DNA from: Paracoccus aminophilus JCM 7686 | GTDB lineage: Bacteria; Pseudomonadota; Alphaproteobacteria; Rhodobacterales; Rhodobacteraceae | Assembly: GCF_000444995.1 (NCBI RefSeq) | Contig: NC_022049.1 | Location: forward strand, 310,001-374,000 | Reading direction: 5' to 3' | Length of the DNA: 64,000 bases | Shown here: piece by piece, positions 1 to 7,576 of the stretch | How positions within the stretch are numbered: position 1 is the stretch's first letter | How the letters are laid out: each line of letters opens with the position of its first letter | Notes under the pieces: generated by a model | Seen by the model: the letters and a program-made list of their open reading frames with translations, nothing else | What the model was told of the DNA's origin: nothing | Database searches by the model: none | Made by a program: the position numbers and the translations under genes

Positions 1-665
1 TCGCCCTTGGCCTTGCCGTTGAGCGAGATGTAATCGACCGCGCCGAAAACGGCGGCCTTGGCGCCTTGCAGCACCGGGTTCAGCGCCTCGGCATTGGCGC
101 CCGCGACGCTCGCGCCATTGGCGGCGAGCTCGTCAAAGAGCCCCCAGCCCTGCGCGCCCGACAAAGCCGCGACCAGCTCGAAGGTCGCGCCCGATTGCGC
201 GGGATCGGGCAGGTTGACGAGATCCTTATATTCGGGCTTGGCGAGATCGGCCCATTCCGCCGGCTTCGGCGTGCCCGAAGCCGGGTTCCAGGCAATCGCC
301 AGCGCGGAAACGCCTTGTGCGACCGCAGTCTCGGTCTTGAGGAAATCCGGCACATTGGCCGCATTCGGGCTGGTATAGGGCACGAGCCAGCCGCGCTTGT
401 CGAAATCGCTCGCGGTGTCCCATGAGGCCGAGATCAGCACATCGACGACCGGATTGGCGGCCTCGGCCTCGATCCGGGCCATGACCTTGCCGGTGGTGGC
501 CTGAAAGGCCTCGACCTTGATGCCGGTTTCCGCGGTGAAGCCCGCCGCCAGCTTGTCGATCAGCGAGGCGGGACCGGCGGTATAGACCGTGACATCGGCC
601 AAAGCCGCGCCAGCCGAGAAGAGGGCGGCGGCGGCAACACCGGCGCGCAGAAGAGAGTTCAGCAT
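1..665 (-). CDS. ABC transporter substrate-binding protein, family 1 (partial)
   Basis: Periplasmic solute-binding protein of a ferric-iron/phosphonate-type ABC importer; the C-terminus lies beyond the left edge. The N-terminus MLNSLLRAGVAAAALFSAG ending in ALA is a clean Sec signal peptide. The mature part begins DVTVYTAG and continues with family-typical blocks (GIKVEAFQATTGKV, then PVVDVLISAS, then a WADLAKPEYKDLVNLPDP stretch). The start lies 9 bases after the stop of the upstream ATPase gene, so the two form one operon; the permease is presumably further left. The substrate cannot be fixed from sequence. A Pho-box-like site ahead of the operon favours phosphonate or phosphate ester over iron. 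Confidence 0.85.
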   Translation of the reverse strand, partial: MLNSLLRAGVAAAALFSAGAALADVTVYTAGPASLIDKLAAGFTAETGIKVEAFQATTGKVMARIEAEAANPVVDVLISASWDTASDFDKRGWLVPYTSPNAANVPDFLKTETAVAQGVSALAIAWNPASGTPKPAEWADLAKPEYKDLVNLPDPAQSGATFELVAALSGAQGWGLFDELAANGASVAGANAEALNPVLQGAKAAVFGAVDYISLNGKAKG

Positions 666-674
666 GAATAGACC

Positions 675-1805
675 TCAGGCTTTCAGGGGTTCCACCGGCG
701 CGGGAAACCAGCGCAGGCGCTCGGAGAGAAGCTCCAATCCGACGCGCTCCCCGAGGCGCGGCCGGATATTGCTGGACAATTGCAGGCTCTGGGCGGCGGG
801 GCCGTCCAGACGCACGCTAACCGCATAGGCGGTGTCCCGATAATGGATCGCGGTGATTTCGCCGGTGAGACGCGCGGCTTCCGGCGCAGTTTCCGGCGCA
901 GTGACGCGCAGCGCGCGCGGCGTGATCAGAAGATCGGCCGCAGCCGCCTCGGGCGCGCCGGGCAGCGGGCCGAGATCATGGGGGCCAAAGCGCCAACCCG
1001 CCGCGTGGCGGGTGAGGCGCAAGACCGCGCCGAGCCGCAGGAATTCGGCGACTTTGGGGCTGTTTGGCTCTTCGACCAGCTGGTCGGGCGCGGCAAGCTG
1101 GGCGATCTGGCCCGCAGCCATCACCGCAACGCGGTCGGCCAAGGTCAGCGCCTCGGATTGGTCATGGGTGACATAGATCGCGGTGAGGCCAAGGCCCCGG
1201 ATCAGCGCGCCAAGCTCTTCGACCATGGTCTCGCGCAGCTCGCGGTCGAGGTTCGACAGGGGTTCGTCAAAGAGCACGATCTTCGGTTCGGCGACAATCG
1301 CGCGGGCAATCGCCACGCGCTGCTGCTGCCCGCCCGAGAGCGCCGAGGGGCTGCGCGTGGCCATCGCCGCCAGCCCGACGCGGTCGAGCGCGGCCATGGT
1401 GCGGCGCTCGCGCTCGGCCCCGCGCACCCCGGCCATATCGAGCGGAAAGGCGACATTGCCCGCAACGCTCAGATGCGGCCAGAGCGCGTAATCTTGAAAG
1501 ACCATGCCAAGGCCGCGCTTTTCGGGCGGAAGGAAAAGGCCCGGCCCGGCGACCACCTGCCCGCCAATCGCGACCTCGCCCGAGCTGGGCGACAAAAGCC
1601 CCGCGACCAGCCGCAAGAGCGTGGTCTTGCCGCAGCCCGAGGGCCCGAGCAGCGCCAAGGTCTGGCCCGGCGCGAGCGCGAGATCAATGCCGCGCAGGAT
1701 CTGGGTCTCGCCATAAGACAGGGTCAGCGCGCGCGTCGAGACGGCAGCTTCGGCGCGGTTCGCGGTCGGGTCGGTCATCCCGGAAGGTTGAAAATTCATC
1801 ATCAC
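675..1805 (-). CDS. ABC transporter ATP-binding protein (FbpC/PotA-like with TOBE-type tail)
   Basis: ATPase subunit, about 376 residues, the usual length for the Fe3+/2-aminoethylphosphonate/spermidine group. Walker A is GPSGCGKTT, the signature is LSGGQQQRVAIARAI, Walker B is IVLFDEPLSNLD and the switch histidine is in VTHDQSEA. The region after about residue 250 is a TOBE-like regulatory tail. The first three codons are consecutive or near ATGs; MTDPTAN at 1778 is an alternative start, and no strong Shine-Dalgarno sequence decides. It is the first gene of the operon that continues into the solute-binding protein. The exact substrate is unknown. Confidence 0.85.
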   Translation of the reverse strand: MMMNFQPSGMTDPTANRAEAAVSTRALTLSYGETQILRGIDLALAPGQTLALLGPSGCGKTTLLRLVAGLLSPSSGEVAIGGQVVAGPGLFLPPEKRGLGMVFQDYALWPHLSVAGNVAFPLDMAGVRGAERERRTMAALDRVGLAAMATRSPSALSGGQQQRVAIARAIVAEPKIVLFDEPLSNLDRELRETMVEELGALIRGLGLTAIYVTHDQSEALTLADRVAVMAAGQIAQLAAPDQLVEEPNSPKVAEFLRLGAVLRLTRHAAGWRFGPHDLGPLPGAPEAAAADLLITPRALRVTAPETAPEAARLTGEITAIHYRDTAYAVSVRLDGPAAQSLQLSSNIRPRLGERVGLELLSERLRWFPAPVEPLKA

Positions 1806-1850
1806 GGCCCGGTCTTTAGCCGCGAGCGGTGACGGAAATGCGGCGGTGGC

Positions 1851-1868
1851 GTGACGGTTTCGTGACGC
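1851..1868 (-). promoter_or_regulatory. Candidate Pho box upstream of ABC importer
   Basis: Read on the minus strand, GCGTCAC-GAAA-CCGTCAC is a 7-4-7 direct repeat with 11-base periodicity, 46 bases ahead of the ATPase start. It resembles the alphaproteobacterial PhoB site (CTGTCAT-N4-CTGTCAT), with T-to-C changes in the core. A third CCGTCAC copy lies at about 1829-1836. The match is partial, so the call is tentative. Confidence 0.35.
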
Positions 1869-2035
1869 GGCGAGGCCTCCGCTTTGGTTTAGCGGGCGCG
1901 GGCCGGGATCAATTCGGGGTTGTTGGCGCGGTGGGGTGGGTTCGGTGGCGCGATCCGGGGGGATCTGGAAATGCGCGCGCCGCGTAGGCAGATTGCCTGA
2001 CCACCCCGCAGGGGCGATCCGGCTGATGTCACTCA

Positions 2036-2125
2036 GGGCCAGTCGTTCTGGGCCAGTCGTTCAGAACTCGCCGCTGAGAACGCGTCGCTCGGGCGCCTCT
2101 CTTTCAGGCGCTCATCTTTCAGGCG
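2036..2125. repeat. Short tandem duplications (14-15 bp) in the 1806-2173 gap
   Basis: Two neighbouring duplications: GGGCCAGTCGTTC twice with a 14-base period (2036-2063), and CTTTCAGGCG twice with a 15-base period (2101-2125). They lie in the 368-base gap between the ABC importer and the tautomerase gene, which otherwise shows only the candidate Pho box. Similar short-period duplications occur in several other gaps of this window. Confidence 0.7.
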
Positions 2126-2173
2126 CGCCAGTCCGGCCTAACCGGCCAATCTGCGCCCGCCAGCCTTCGCCGC

Positions 2174-2401
2174 TCAGTCCTCACTCCCCGGACGTTTGAA
2201 CAGATGGGTGTCGGGATGCATGATCTCGGCCTCATAGACCTCGGCCTTCCAGCGATCCGGGCTGACATCCTCGATGGCAACCGAAACCGCGCCTTCGGAA
2301 TTGCCGAAGATGTCCATGACATTGCGCGTGATCGCTTCGGCCAGCCGCTGCTTTTGTTCAGGGGTTTTGCCGGGATAGGTCTTGACGGTGATATGGGGCA
2401 T
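2174..2401 (-). CDS. 4-oxalocrotonate tautomerase family protein
   Basis: 75-residue tautomerase-superfamily protein. The mature N-terminus after Met is PHITVKTYPGKT; the N-terminal proline is the expected catalytic base. The helix PEQKQRLAEAITRNVM and the later GAVSVAIEDVSPDRW block are family-typical. The start chosen places Pro at position 2 and has AGGA a few bases upstream (gcgAGGAccccgATG); longer readings would bury the proline and are unlikely. It lies 133 bases downstream of zntA on the same strand and could be co-transcribed, but no zinc link is known. The substrate is unknown. Confidence 0.85.
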   Translation of the reverse strand: MPHITVKTYPGKTPEQKQRLAEAITRNVMDIFGNSEGAVSVAIEDVSPDRWKAEVYEAEIMHPDTHLFKRPGSED

Positions 2402-2453
2402 CGGGGTCCTCGCCTGTGGTTGGGGCCAACCTGCCACCGCTTGCCCGCGCTGC

Positions 2454-2498
2454 CAAGAGCAGAGGGGGCAAGAGCCGAGGGGGCAAGAGCCGAGCGGG
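2454..2498. repeat. 15-bp tandem repeat, three copies
   Basis: Three consecutive copies of CAAGAGCMGAGGGGG (the third with one change) between the tautomerase and the zntA stop. It is non-coding in the accepted gene model. It may be a slippage product. Confidence 0.75.
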
Positions 2499-2534
2499 GC
2501 CAGATGGCCCCGGCCCGCCCTTCCCCGCGCGCCC

Positions 2535-4835
2535 TCACCCCTCGCCGCGCGGCAGGCGCAAGAGGCGCAAAGCGTTCAGCGTCACCAGCACGGTCGCGCC
2601 GGTATCGGCCAGAATCGCGAGCCAGAGCCCGGTCATGCCCAGAACCGAGGTCACCAGAAAGACCGATTTCAGCCCCAAAGCGATGCCGACATTCTGGCGG
2701 ATATTGCCCATGGTGCGACGCGAGAGCGCAATGAGCTCGGCCGCATCGCCGACCCGGTCGCGCAGGATCGCGGCATCGGCGGTCTCGAGCGCGACATCCG
2801 TGCCCGAGCCCATCGCGACGCCCACCGCCGCCTGTTTCAGCGCGGGCGCGTCATTGATGCCGTCGCCGATCATCATCACCGGACCGGCCGCGCTCATCTC
2901 GCGGATGGCGGTCAGCTTGTCCTCGGGCATCATCTCGGCGCGGGCTTCGAGCCCCAGCGCGCCCGCAATCGCCTGCGCCGTGCGGGGGTTGTCGCCGGTG
3001 AGCATGGTCGCGCGGATCCCCATCTCGCGCAGCCGCGCCATCGCCGGGGCAGCATCGGCGCGCGGCTCGTCGCGCAGGCCGATCAGGCCGATCAGCCGCT
3101 CGGGGCGATAGACCGCGACGACGGTCGCGCCCTCGGCCTCGATTGCGGCGGCGGCGGCGCGGTCTGCGGGCGTCAGCACGCCCGCAGCCTCGGCCTCCCG
3201 CGGCGAGGCGACATATGCGGGCGCCCCGGCAACCAGCGCGGTCGCCCCCTTGCCGGGCAAGGCGCGCGCGCCGCTGGCGGGCAAAGCCGCGATCCCCGCC
3301 GCCTCGGCCCGGCGCAAGATCGCCTGCGCGAGCGGGTGGTTCGAGCCGGTCTCGACCCCGGCGGCGGTGGCGAGCAGCTCGGCCTCGACCTCGGGCGAGA
3401 GGCCGCCCCCCGCAGCAACCGGCGCGAGCAGCCGGACGACCTGCGGCTGGCCCTCGGTCAGCGTGCCGGTCTTGTCAAAGGCGATCTGGGTGACGGAGGC
3501 CGCCGCCTCGATCACCGCGCCGCCCTTCATCAAGAGCCCGCGCCGCGCCCCCGAGGACAGCGCCGAGGCGATCGAGGCCGGGACCGAGATCACCAGCGCG
3601 CAGGGGCAACCGATCAGCAAAAGCGCCAGACCGCGATAGATCCAGACCTGCCAATCGGCGCCAAAGGCCAGCGGCGGCACCACGATCACCAGCGCCGAGA
3701 GCAGCACGACGAAGGGCATATACCAGCGGCTGAAGCGGTCGATGAACCGCTCGGTCGGCGCGCGCGCCTCTTCGGCCTCTTCGACCAGACGGATGATGCG
3801 CGAAATCGTGTTGTCGCTGGCCGCGCGCGTCACCTTGAGGCGCAGCGCCGCTTCAAGATTGACCGAACCGGCAAAGACCGCCTCGCCCGGCGCCTTGACG
3901 CGCGGCACGCTTTCGCCCGAGACCGGGCTTTCGTCGATGCCGCTGACCCCCTCGACGATCTCGCCATCCGCCGGAATGCGCTCGCCGGGGCGGACGAGAA
4001 CGATCTCGCCCAGATCGAGCGTCTCGGCGGGCACTTCGAGCAGCGTGCCGCCGCGCTCGACCAGCGCGGTTTTCGGCACGAGATCGGCCAGAGCGCGGAT
4101 CCCGGCGCGGGCCTTGTTCGCCGCGACCCCTTCCAAGAGCTCGCCCACCGCGAAGAGAAAGACCACGAGCGCGGCCTCTTCCGCGGCCCCGATCGCGAGC
4201 GCGCCCAAGGCGGCAATCGTCATCAGCGCCTCGATGGTGAAGGGCTGGCCAAAGCGCGTGGCCTCATAGGCGCGGCGCGCGACCGGGGCGACGCCGATCA
4301 GGCTGGCGAGCACGAAGGCCCAATGGCCCGCCCCTGCCCCGGCGATCAGCTCGACCGCCCAGGCCAGCGCCAGAAGGGCTGCCGTGAAGAGCACGAGCCG
4401 GCCCTTCGGCTTGCGATACCAGGAAAGCTCGGCCGGGCGTGTGGCGAGATTGGGGGCGGCGAGACCCGGCGCGGCCTCTGCTGTGGCGGCATGGTCGTGG
4501 CTGTGATCGTGGTCATGCCCGTGCGCATGGTCGTGCCCGTGATCATGGCCCTGCCAGCCCGCCGGGGCGGCATCGGGCAGCACGAAAGCCTTCTTGCGCG
4601 GCGCCACCTCGCCCTTGCGGGCAATGCCGAAGCCCAGCTTGCGCACGACCTCTTCAATCACCTCGGGCGCGGTCTGCCCCTTGTCGAGATCGAGGCTCAG
4701 TTTCTCGGCCATCAAGGCGATCTGGACCTGCGAGACCCCGGGCATGCGCTCAACCGCCCGCGTGATCTTCACCGTGCACGAGGCACAATCCATCCCGGTG
4801 ACCGTCCATTCCTGACGCTGGTTTGCCGCTGTCAT
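2535..4835 (-). CDS. zntA: Zn2+/Cd2+/Pb2+-translocating P-type ATPase
   Basis: P1B-type ATPase of 766 residues that exports divalent zinc, cadmium and lead across the inner membrane. Seen in order: an N-terminal metal-binding domain with GMDCASC at about 13-19; a histidine/aspartate-rich linker at about 97-115; membrane helices; the actuator loop SPVSGES; the CPC metal-site motif at about 410-412; the phosphorylation site DKTGT at 454-458; SNHPLA with the family HP pair; TGDNPRTA; and GDGINDAPAL. The C-terminus LADTGATVLVTLNALRLLR is typical of ZntA-type pumps. The CPC motif plus the His-rich linker favour Zn/Cd/Pb over Cu. It is transcribed divergently from a MerR regulator across a MerR-type promoter. 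Confidence 0.95.
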   Translation of the reverse strand: MTAANQRQEWTVTGMDCASCTVKITRAVERMPGVSQVQIALMAEKLSLDLDKGQTAPEVIEEVVRKLGFGIARKGEVAPRKKAFVLPDAAPAGWQGHDHGHDHAHGHDHDHSHDHAATAEAAPGLAAPNLATRPAELSWYRKPKGRLVLFTAALLALAWAVELIAGAGAGHWAFVLASLIGVAPVARRAYEATRFGQPFTIEALMTIAALGALAIGAAEEAALVVFLFAVGELLEGVAANKARAGIRALADLVPKTALVERGGTLLEVPAETLDLGEIVLVRPGERIPADGEIVEGVSGIDESPVSGESVPRVKAPGEAVFAGSVNLEAALRLKVTRAASDNTISRIIRLVEEAEEARAPTERFIDRFSRWYMPFVVLLSALVIVVPPLAFGADWQVWIYRGLALLLIGCPCALVISVPASIASALSSGARRGLLMKGGAVIEAAASVTQIAFDKTGTLTEGQPQVVRLLAPVAAGGGLSPEVEAELLATAAGVETGSNHPLAQAILRRAEAAGIAALPASGARALPGKGATALVAGAPAYVASPREAEAAGVLTPADRAAAAAIEAEGATVVAVYRPERLIGLIGLRDEPRADAAPAMARLREMGIRATMLTGDNPRTAQAIAGALGLEARAEMMPEDKLTAIREMSAAGPVMMIGDGINDAPALKQAAVGVAMGSGTDVALETADAAILRDRVGDAAELIALSRRTMGNIRQNVGIALGLKSVFLVTSVLGMTGLWLAILADTGATVLVTLNALRLLRLPRGEG

Positions 4836-4886
4836 CTTCCACTCCGTCCGCGCGCGATTCGGCGCACTTGTCTCATCATGGATCTG

Positions 4887-4917
4887 ACGCTACTTGCTCT
4901 AGTAACTAGAGCTTCAA
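4887..4917 (-). promoter_or_regulatory. MerR-type zntA promoter with 19-bp spacer and dyad operator
   Basis: On the minus strand, the -35 TTGAAG (4912-4917) and the -10 TAGCGT (4887-4892) are separated by 19 bases, the overlong spacing that MerR activators correct. The spacer contains the perfect dyad CTCTAGT-T-ACTAGAG (4897-4911), close to known PbrR/ZntR/CadR operators. It drives zntA. The divergent regulator gene starts 11 bases beyond the -35. Confidence 0.85.
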
Positions 4918-4928
4918 GAGGAAAAATC

Positions 4929-5357
4929 ATGCTGCCAATCGGAAAGCTCAGCCGGGCGACCGGGGTCAAAGTGCCGACGATCCGCTATTATGAAGAGATC
5001 GGTCTTCTGCCCGAGGCCGAGCGCAGCGCGGGCAATCAGCGCCTTTACGGGCCCAAGGCGCGCGAGCGGCTCAGCTTCATCCGCCATGCCCGCGATCTGG
5101 GTTTTCCGCTGGAGGATATTCGCGAGATGCTGGGCATGGCCGATGAGCCGGACCAGAGCTGCGCCGCCGTCGATGCGATTGCGCGCCGCCAATTGCTCGC
5201 GGTCAATGCGCGGATCGCGCGGCTGAGCGCGCTGCAATCCGAGCTGGAGCGGATGCTGGCGCAATGCTCACACGGCCAGATTGCCGATTGCCGGATCATC
5301 GAGGTGATCGGCGATCATGGGCTTTGCCTAAACGAGCACGGCCCGGAGGGGGTCTGA
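4929..5357 (+). CDS. zntR: MerR family metal-responsive regulator (ZntR/CadR/PbrR type)
   Basis: Activator of the divergent zntA gene, 142 residues. The N-terminal winged helix starts MLPIGKLSRATGVKVPTIRYYEEIGLLP, as in all MerR proteins, followed by a dimerisation helix. Metal-ligand cysteines are visible: DQSCAAV mid-protein, then CSHGQIADCRI and a last GLCLNEH. The C-SHG-x4-DC arrangement matches the metal loop of ZntR/CadR regulators. The ATG at 4929 is chosen because it begins the conserved HTH; the reading frame is open far upstream, but that stretch overlaps zntA. Which metal it prefers (Zn, Cd or Pb) is not decided. Confidence 0.9.
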   Translation: MLPIGKLSRATGVKVPTIRYYEEIGLLPEAERSAGNQRLYGPKARERLSFIRHARDLGFPLEDIREMLGMADEPDQSCAAVDAIARRQLLAVNARIARLSALQSELERMLAQCSHGQIADCRIIEVIGDHGLCLNEHGPEGV

Positions 5358-5451
5358 GGCAGGACCGGGGCTCACGCCCGGAAGATGAAAGGCCCGCCTG
5401 CCGCGCGGGATGCGGCAAACGGGTTGGTTGGGCGGTTCAGGGCCTGCCCTT

Positions 5452-6147
5452 TTAATGGGCCAGCATTTCCGCGCGGATCTGATCGCCGCTCAGCCCGGCC
5501 GGGTAATAGGTCGGCCAATGGTCCAGCTCGCCCAGCAGCGCCTGCCGATCATCGCCCCAATAAAGATGGAAATGCCCGGCCTTTTCCGGCGCGATGATAT
5601 GGTCGCTGAACTGGATAAAGGCCGGTGCCTTGGCGTCTCCCGCGATCTTCTTGAAGATGAAGCGCACGCCGCGATTGCCCTTGGGATAGGTCAGGATCTC
5701 GTGGCCGTCTTCGGCATATTGACCGACAAGCTTTTGATCTCCTGAGATGAATTCGACACGGTCGCCAGTGATGGTGATGCGGTCAGTCGCGGTTTTATAG
5801 CCCGCCTCGTAATAGGCGCGATACTCGGCGGCGCTCTTGTCGCCATGCTCGGCCTTATGCGCCATGACCGGATCGAGCGTGCCGTTTTCGAGATAGGGAT
5901 AGACGGATTGCCAATCGCCCGCCCAGTCGCCAAGGCTGCGCGCCTTGACCGCGGCATCCTCGAAATAGCCCTGCGCGACCGTGCCTTTGGTGTCGTGCTG
6001 ATGGGCGTGGTCGTGGCTGTGGGAATGCGCGTGATCATGGGCGTGAGCCTCGGCTGCGGCCGGTTTGGTCTGGGCGAAAGCCGGGCCGGTCAGAAGCGCC
6101 GAGGCCAGCACAAGCGCGCCAAGCCGGGGAAATGAAATTTGCTGCAT
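5452..6147 (-). CDS. zinT: ZinT family periplasmic zinc-binding protein
   Basis: Periplasmic zinc chaperone/scavenger, 231 residues. There is a signal peptide (residues 1-25, ending PAFA), a His/Asp-rich region at about 35-51 (AHAHDHAHSHSHDHAHQH), and then the ZinT domain with SLGDWAGDWQSVYPYL, the KYY-like AEYRAYYEAGYKT block, KGNRGVRFIFKK, FIQFSDH and GHFHLYWGDD. The histidines in the last two blocks are the known zinc ligands of ZinT. ZinT supplies zinc to ZnuABC in other bacteria; no znu gene is in this window. A 23-bp Zur-like box lies 91 bases upstream, consistent with expression under zinc shortage. Confidence 0.95.
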   Translation of the reverse strand: MQQISFPRLGALVLASALLTGPAFAQTKPAAAEAHAHDHAHSHSHDHAHQHDTKGTVAQGYFEDAAVKARSLGDWAGDWQSVYPYLENGTLDPVMAHKAEHGDKSAAEYRAYYEAGYKTATDRITITGDRVEFISGDQKLVGQYAEDGHEILTYPKGNRGVRFIFKKIAGDAKAPAFIQFSDHIIAPEKAGHFHLYWGDDRQALLGELDHWPTYYPAGLSGDQIRAEMLAH

Positions 6148-6237
6148 GAGATGACTGTCCTTGTCCGAATGGCGATGGGGCCGACGTCGGGGGGCGCGGG
6201 GCGCTGCCCCTTGCCTTTTCTTCGCGGCTCCATCTAA

Positions 6238-6260
6238 GTAACGTTACGATATAACATTAC
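6238..6260. promoter_or_regulatory. Zur box
   Basis: A 23-bp inverted repeat with arms GTAACGTTA and TAACATTAC around CGATA, i.e. half-sites GTAACGTTA/GTAATGTTA. It matches the 23-bp proteobacterial Zur pattern (G.AATGTTATA-N-TATAACATT.C). It lies between zinT and the divergent DUF6525 gene, so it may control both. Confidence 0.8.
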
Positions 6261-6326
6261 ACAAAGACAAGCCATGACCTCCCAAGGATTTTGCCCGTTC
6301 CGTTTCCGCCGCTCTGGCCGCGCGCG

Positions 6327-6614
6327 ATGACGGCCAGCAATCTTGCCAGCACCCTCAGAAAGCGTCACCAGCCCCGCCCGATGGAGGCCTATGACCGCCT
6401 GCCGCCCGCGCTGCGGCGCTGGCTTGCCGAGGCGGCTTTGCCGTGGAGCACCCATTCGGCGCTGCGGATCTGGAACGATCCGCGCCGGGGTGGCGGGATC
6501 GACGCGCAAGAGAAATGCCGCCGCCTCGATGCGGTCGAGCGCGCCATGCTGCGCCGCGATGCCGCCCGGATCTGGGGCCGCGATTACCCGCTCGCGCGCG
6601 CCGAGGCGCCCTGA
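6327..6614 (+). CDS. DUF6525 family protein
   Basis: 95-residue basic protein of unknown function. The core YDRLPPALRRWLAEAALPWS, and later a MLRRDAARIWGRDY block, are recognisable as the small DUF6525 family common in Rhodobacterales. There are no membrane segments or signal peptide. The ATG at 6327 (MTASNLAST) is preferred; an in-frame start at 6291 exists but would lie only about 30 bases from the Zur box. Divergent from zinT, it might share zinc control. The function is unknown. Confidence 0.7.
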   Translation: MTASNLASTLRKRHQPRPMEAYDRLPPALRRWLAEAALPWSTHSALRIWNDPRRGGGIDAQEKCRRLDAVERAMLRRDAARIWGRDYPLARAEAP

Positions 6615-6653
6615 TCCGCACCCCAAACCGCGCCCCAAAAACGCAAAAACCCC

Positions 6654-6676
6654 GCCCCGAGGAACCGGAGCGGGGC
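6654..6676. terminator. Bidirectional hairpin between convergent genes
   Basis: GCCCCG and CGGGGC form an inverted repeat around an 11-base loop, 40 bases after DUF6525 and 23 bases after the stop of the convergent nitroreductase gene. T-runs are weak, so termination efficiency is uncertain. Confidence 0.5.
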
Positions 6677-6698
6677 CAAAATCCCGAAGCCGCGCGGG

Positions 6699-7538
6699 TT
6701 ATTTCAGCGCAAAGCCAAGCGTTTCCAGCACGCCACGCAGACGGTCGCGGCCCTTCAGCGCGGCCACCGTGCGCAGCCGCTCGATGACCAAAGAGCTCCA
6801 GCTTTGCTCGGGCAGCTTTTGCTCGGCGCGGAAGGCCGCGGTCACCGCATCATGGCGCGCGATTGCGGCGGGCTGGACCTCGGGCCGATAGGTCTCGCGG
6901 TGCAGCACCGCCTGTTGCGGCAGGCGCGGCTTGACCGCGCTTGGCACCGAGGGATCGGGATGGCCAAGGAGCAGGCCAAAGACCGCAACCGCGCGCGGCG
7001 GCAGGTCCAAGAGCGCGGCCACGGCGGCGGGATCATTGCGCAGGGCCCCGATATAGACCGCGCCGAGCCCCAAGGATTCCGCCGCAACCAGCGCGTTTTG
7101 CGCGGCCAGCGCCGCGTCGATGGCGGCGAGCAGGAAGGTCTCGGTATAGCCCAACCCCTCAAGCGTCACGCCCTCGCGGCCCGCCACCGCCTCGGCCCGC
7201 GACAGATCGGCTATCCAGACGAGGATCACCGGCGCTTGCCGGATATGCGCCTGCCCGCCCGCGATCTCGGAGAGCCGGGCACGCTTTTCGGGATCGGTGA
7301 CGGCGACCACGCTCCAGGCCTGCACATTCGACGAGCTCGGCGCGGACGAGGACGCGCTGATGATGGTTTCCAGAAAGCCCTCGGGCAGCGGATCGGCGAG
7401 ATAGCTGCGCACCGAGCGGTGATCGAGCAGCACCGCAAGCGTGTCGTTCCAGCCGCGCGCGAGCACGTCCTCGCGGTAGCGGCGAAAGATCGCCTCGGCG
7501 GCTTCGGCGGGTTGGGGGGGAGAAAACGGGACGTTCAT
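6699..7538 (-). CDS. NADPH-dependent nitroreductase/flavin reductase
   Basis: 279-residue FMN-binding oxidoreductase of the nitroreductase fold. Visible: DHRSVRSYLADPLPEG near residue 38 (the FMN-binding R-S-x-R motif), SASSSAPSSSNVQAWSVV (the conserved S.SNxQ block), LGYTETFLLAAIDAALAAQNALVAAESLGLGAVYIG, and the later FGLLLGHP. It resembles NfrA/FRP-type NADPH:FMN oxidoreductases. It is last in a six-gene operon after an FMN-dependent monooxygenase; supplying reduced flavin to that enzyme is the obvious inferred role. It could instead be a detoxifying nitroreductase. Confidence 0.85.
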   Translation of the reverse strand: MNVPFSPPQPAEAAEAIFRRYREDVLARGWNDTLAVLLDHRSVRSYLADPLPEGFLETIISASSSAPSSSNVQAWSVVAVTDPEKRARLSEIAGGQAHIRQAPVILVWIADLSRAEAVAGREGVTLEGLGYTETFLLAAIDAALAAQNALVAAESLGLGAVYIGALRNDPAAVAALLDLPPRAVAVFGLLLGHPDPSVPSAVKPRLPQQAVLHRETYRPEVQPAAIARHDAVTAAFRAEQKLPEQSWSSLVIERLRTVAALKGRDRLRGVLETLGFALK

Positions 7539-7576
7539 CGGGATTTCCTTTTGCGAAGAAGAGCTTGCGGCACGGC

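Noticed and set aside
2382..5357. A 991-codon plus-strand open frame antisense to zntA
   Set aside because: Caused by high GC and codon bias of zntA on the other strand; Arg/Gly/Ala-rich, no domain. Only its last 143 codons (MerR) are real.
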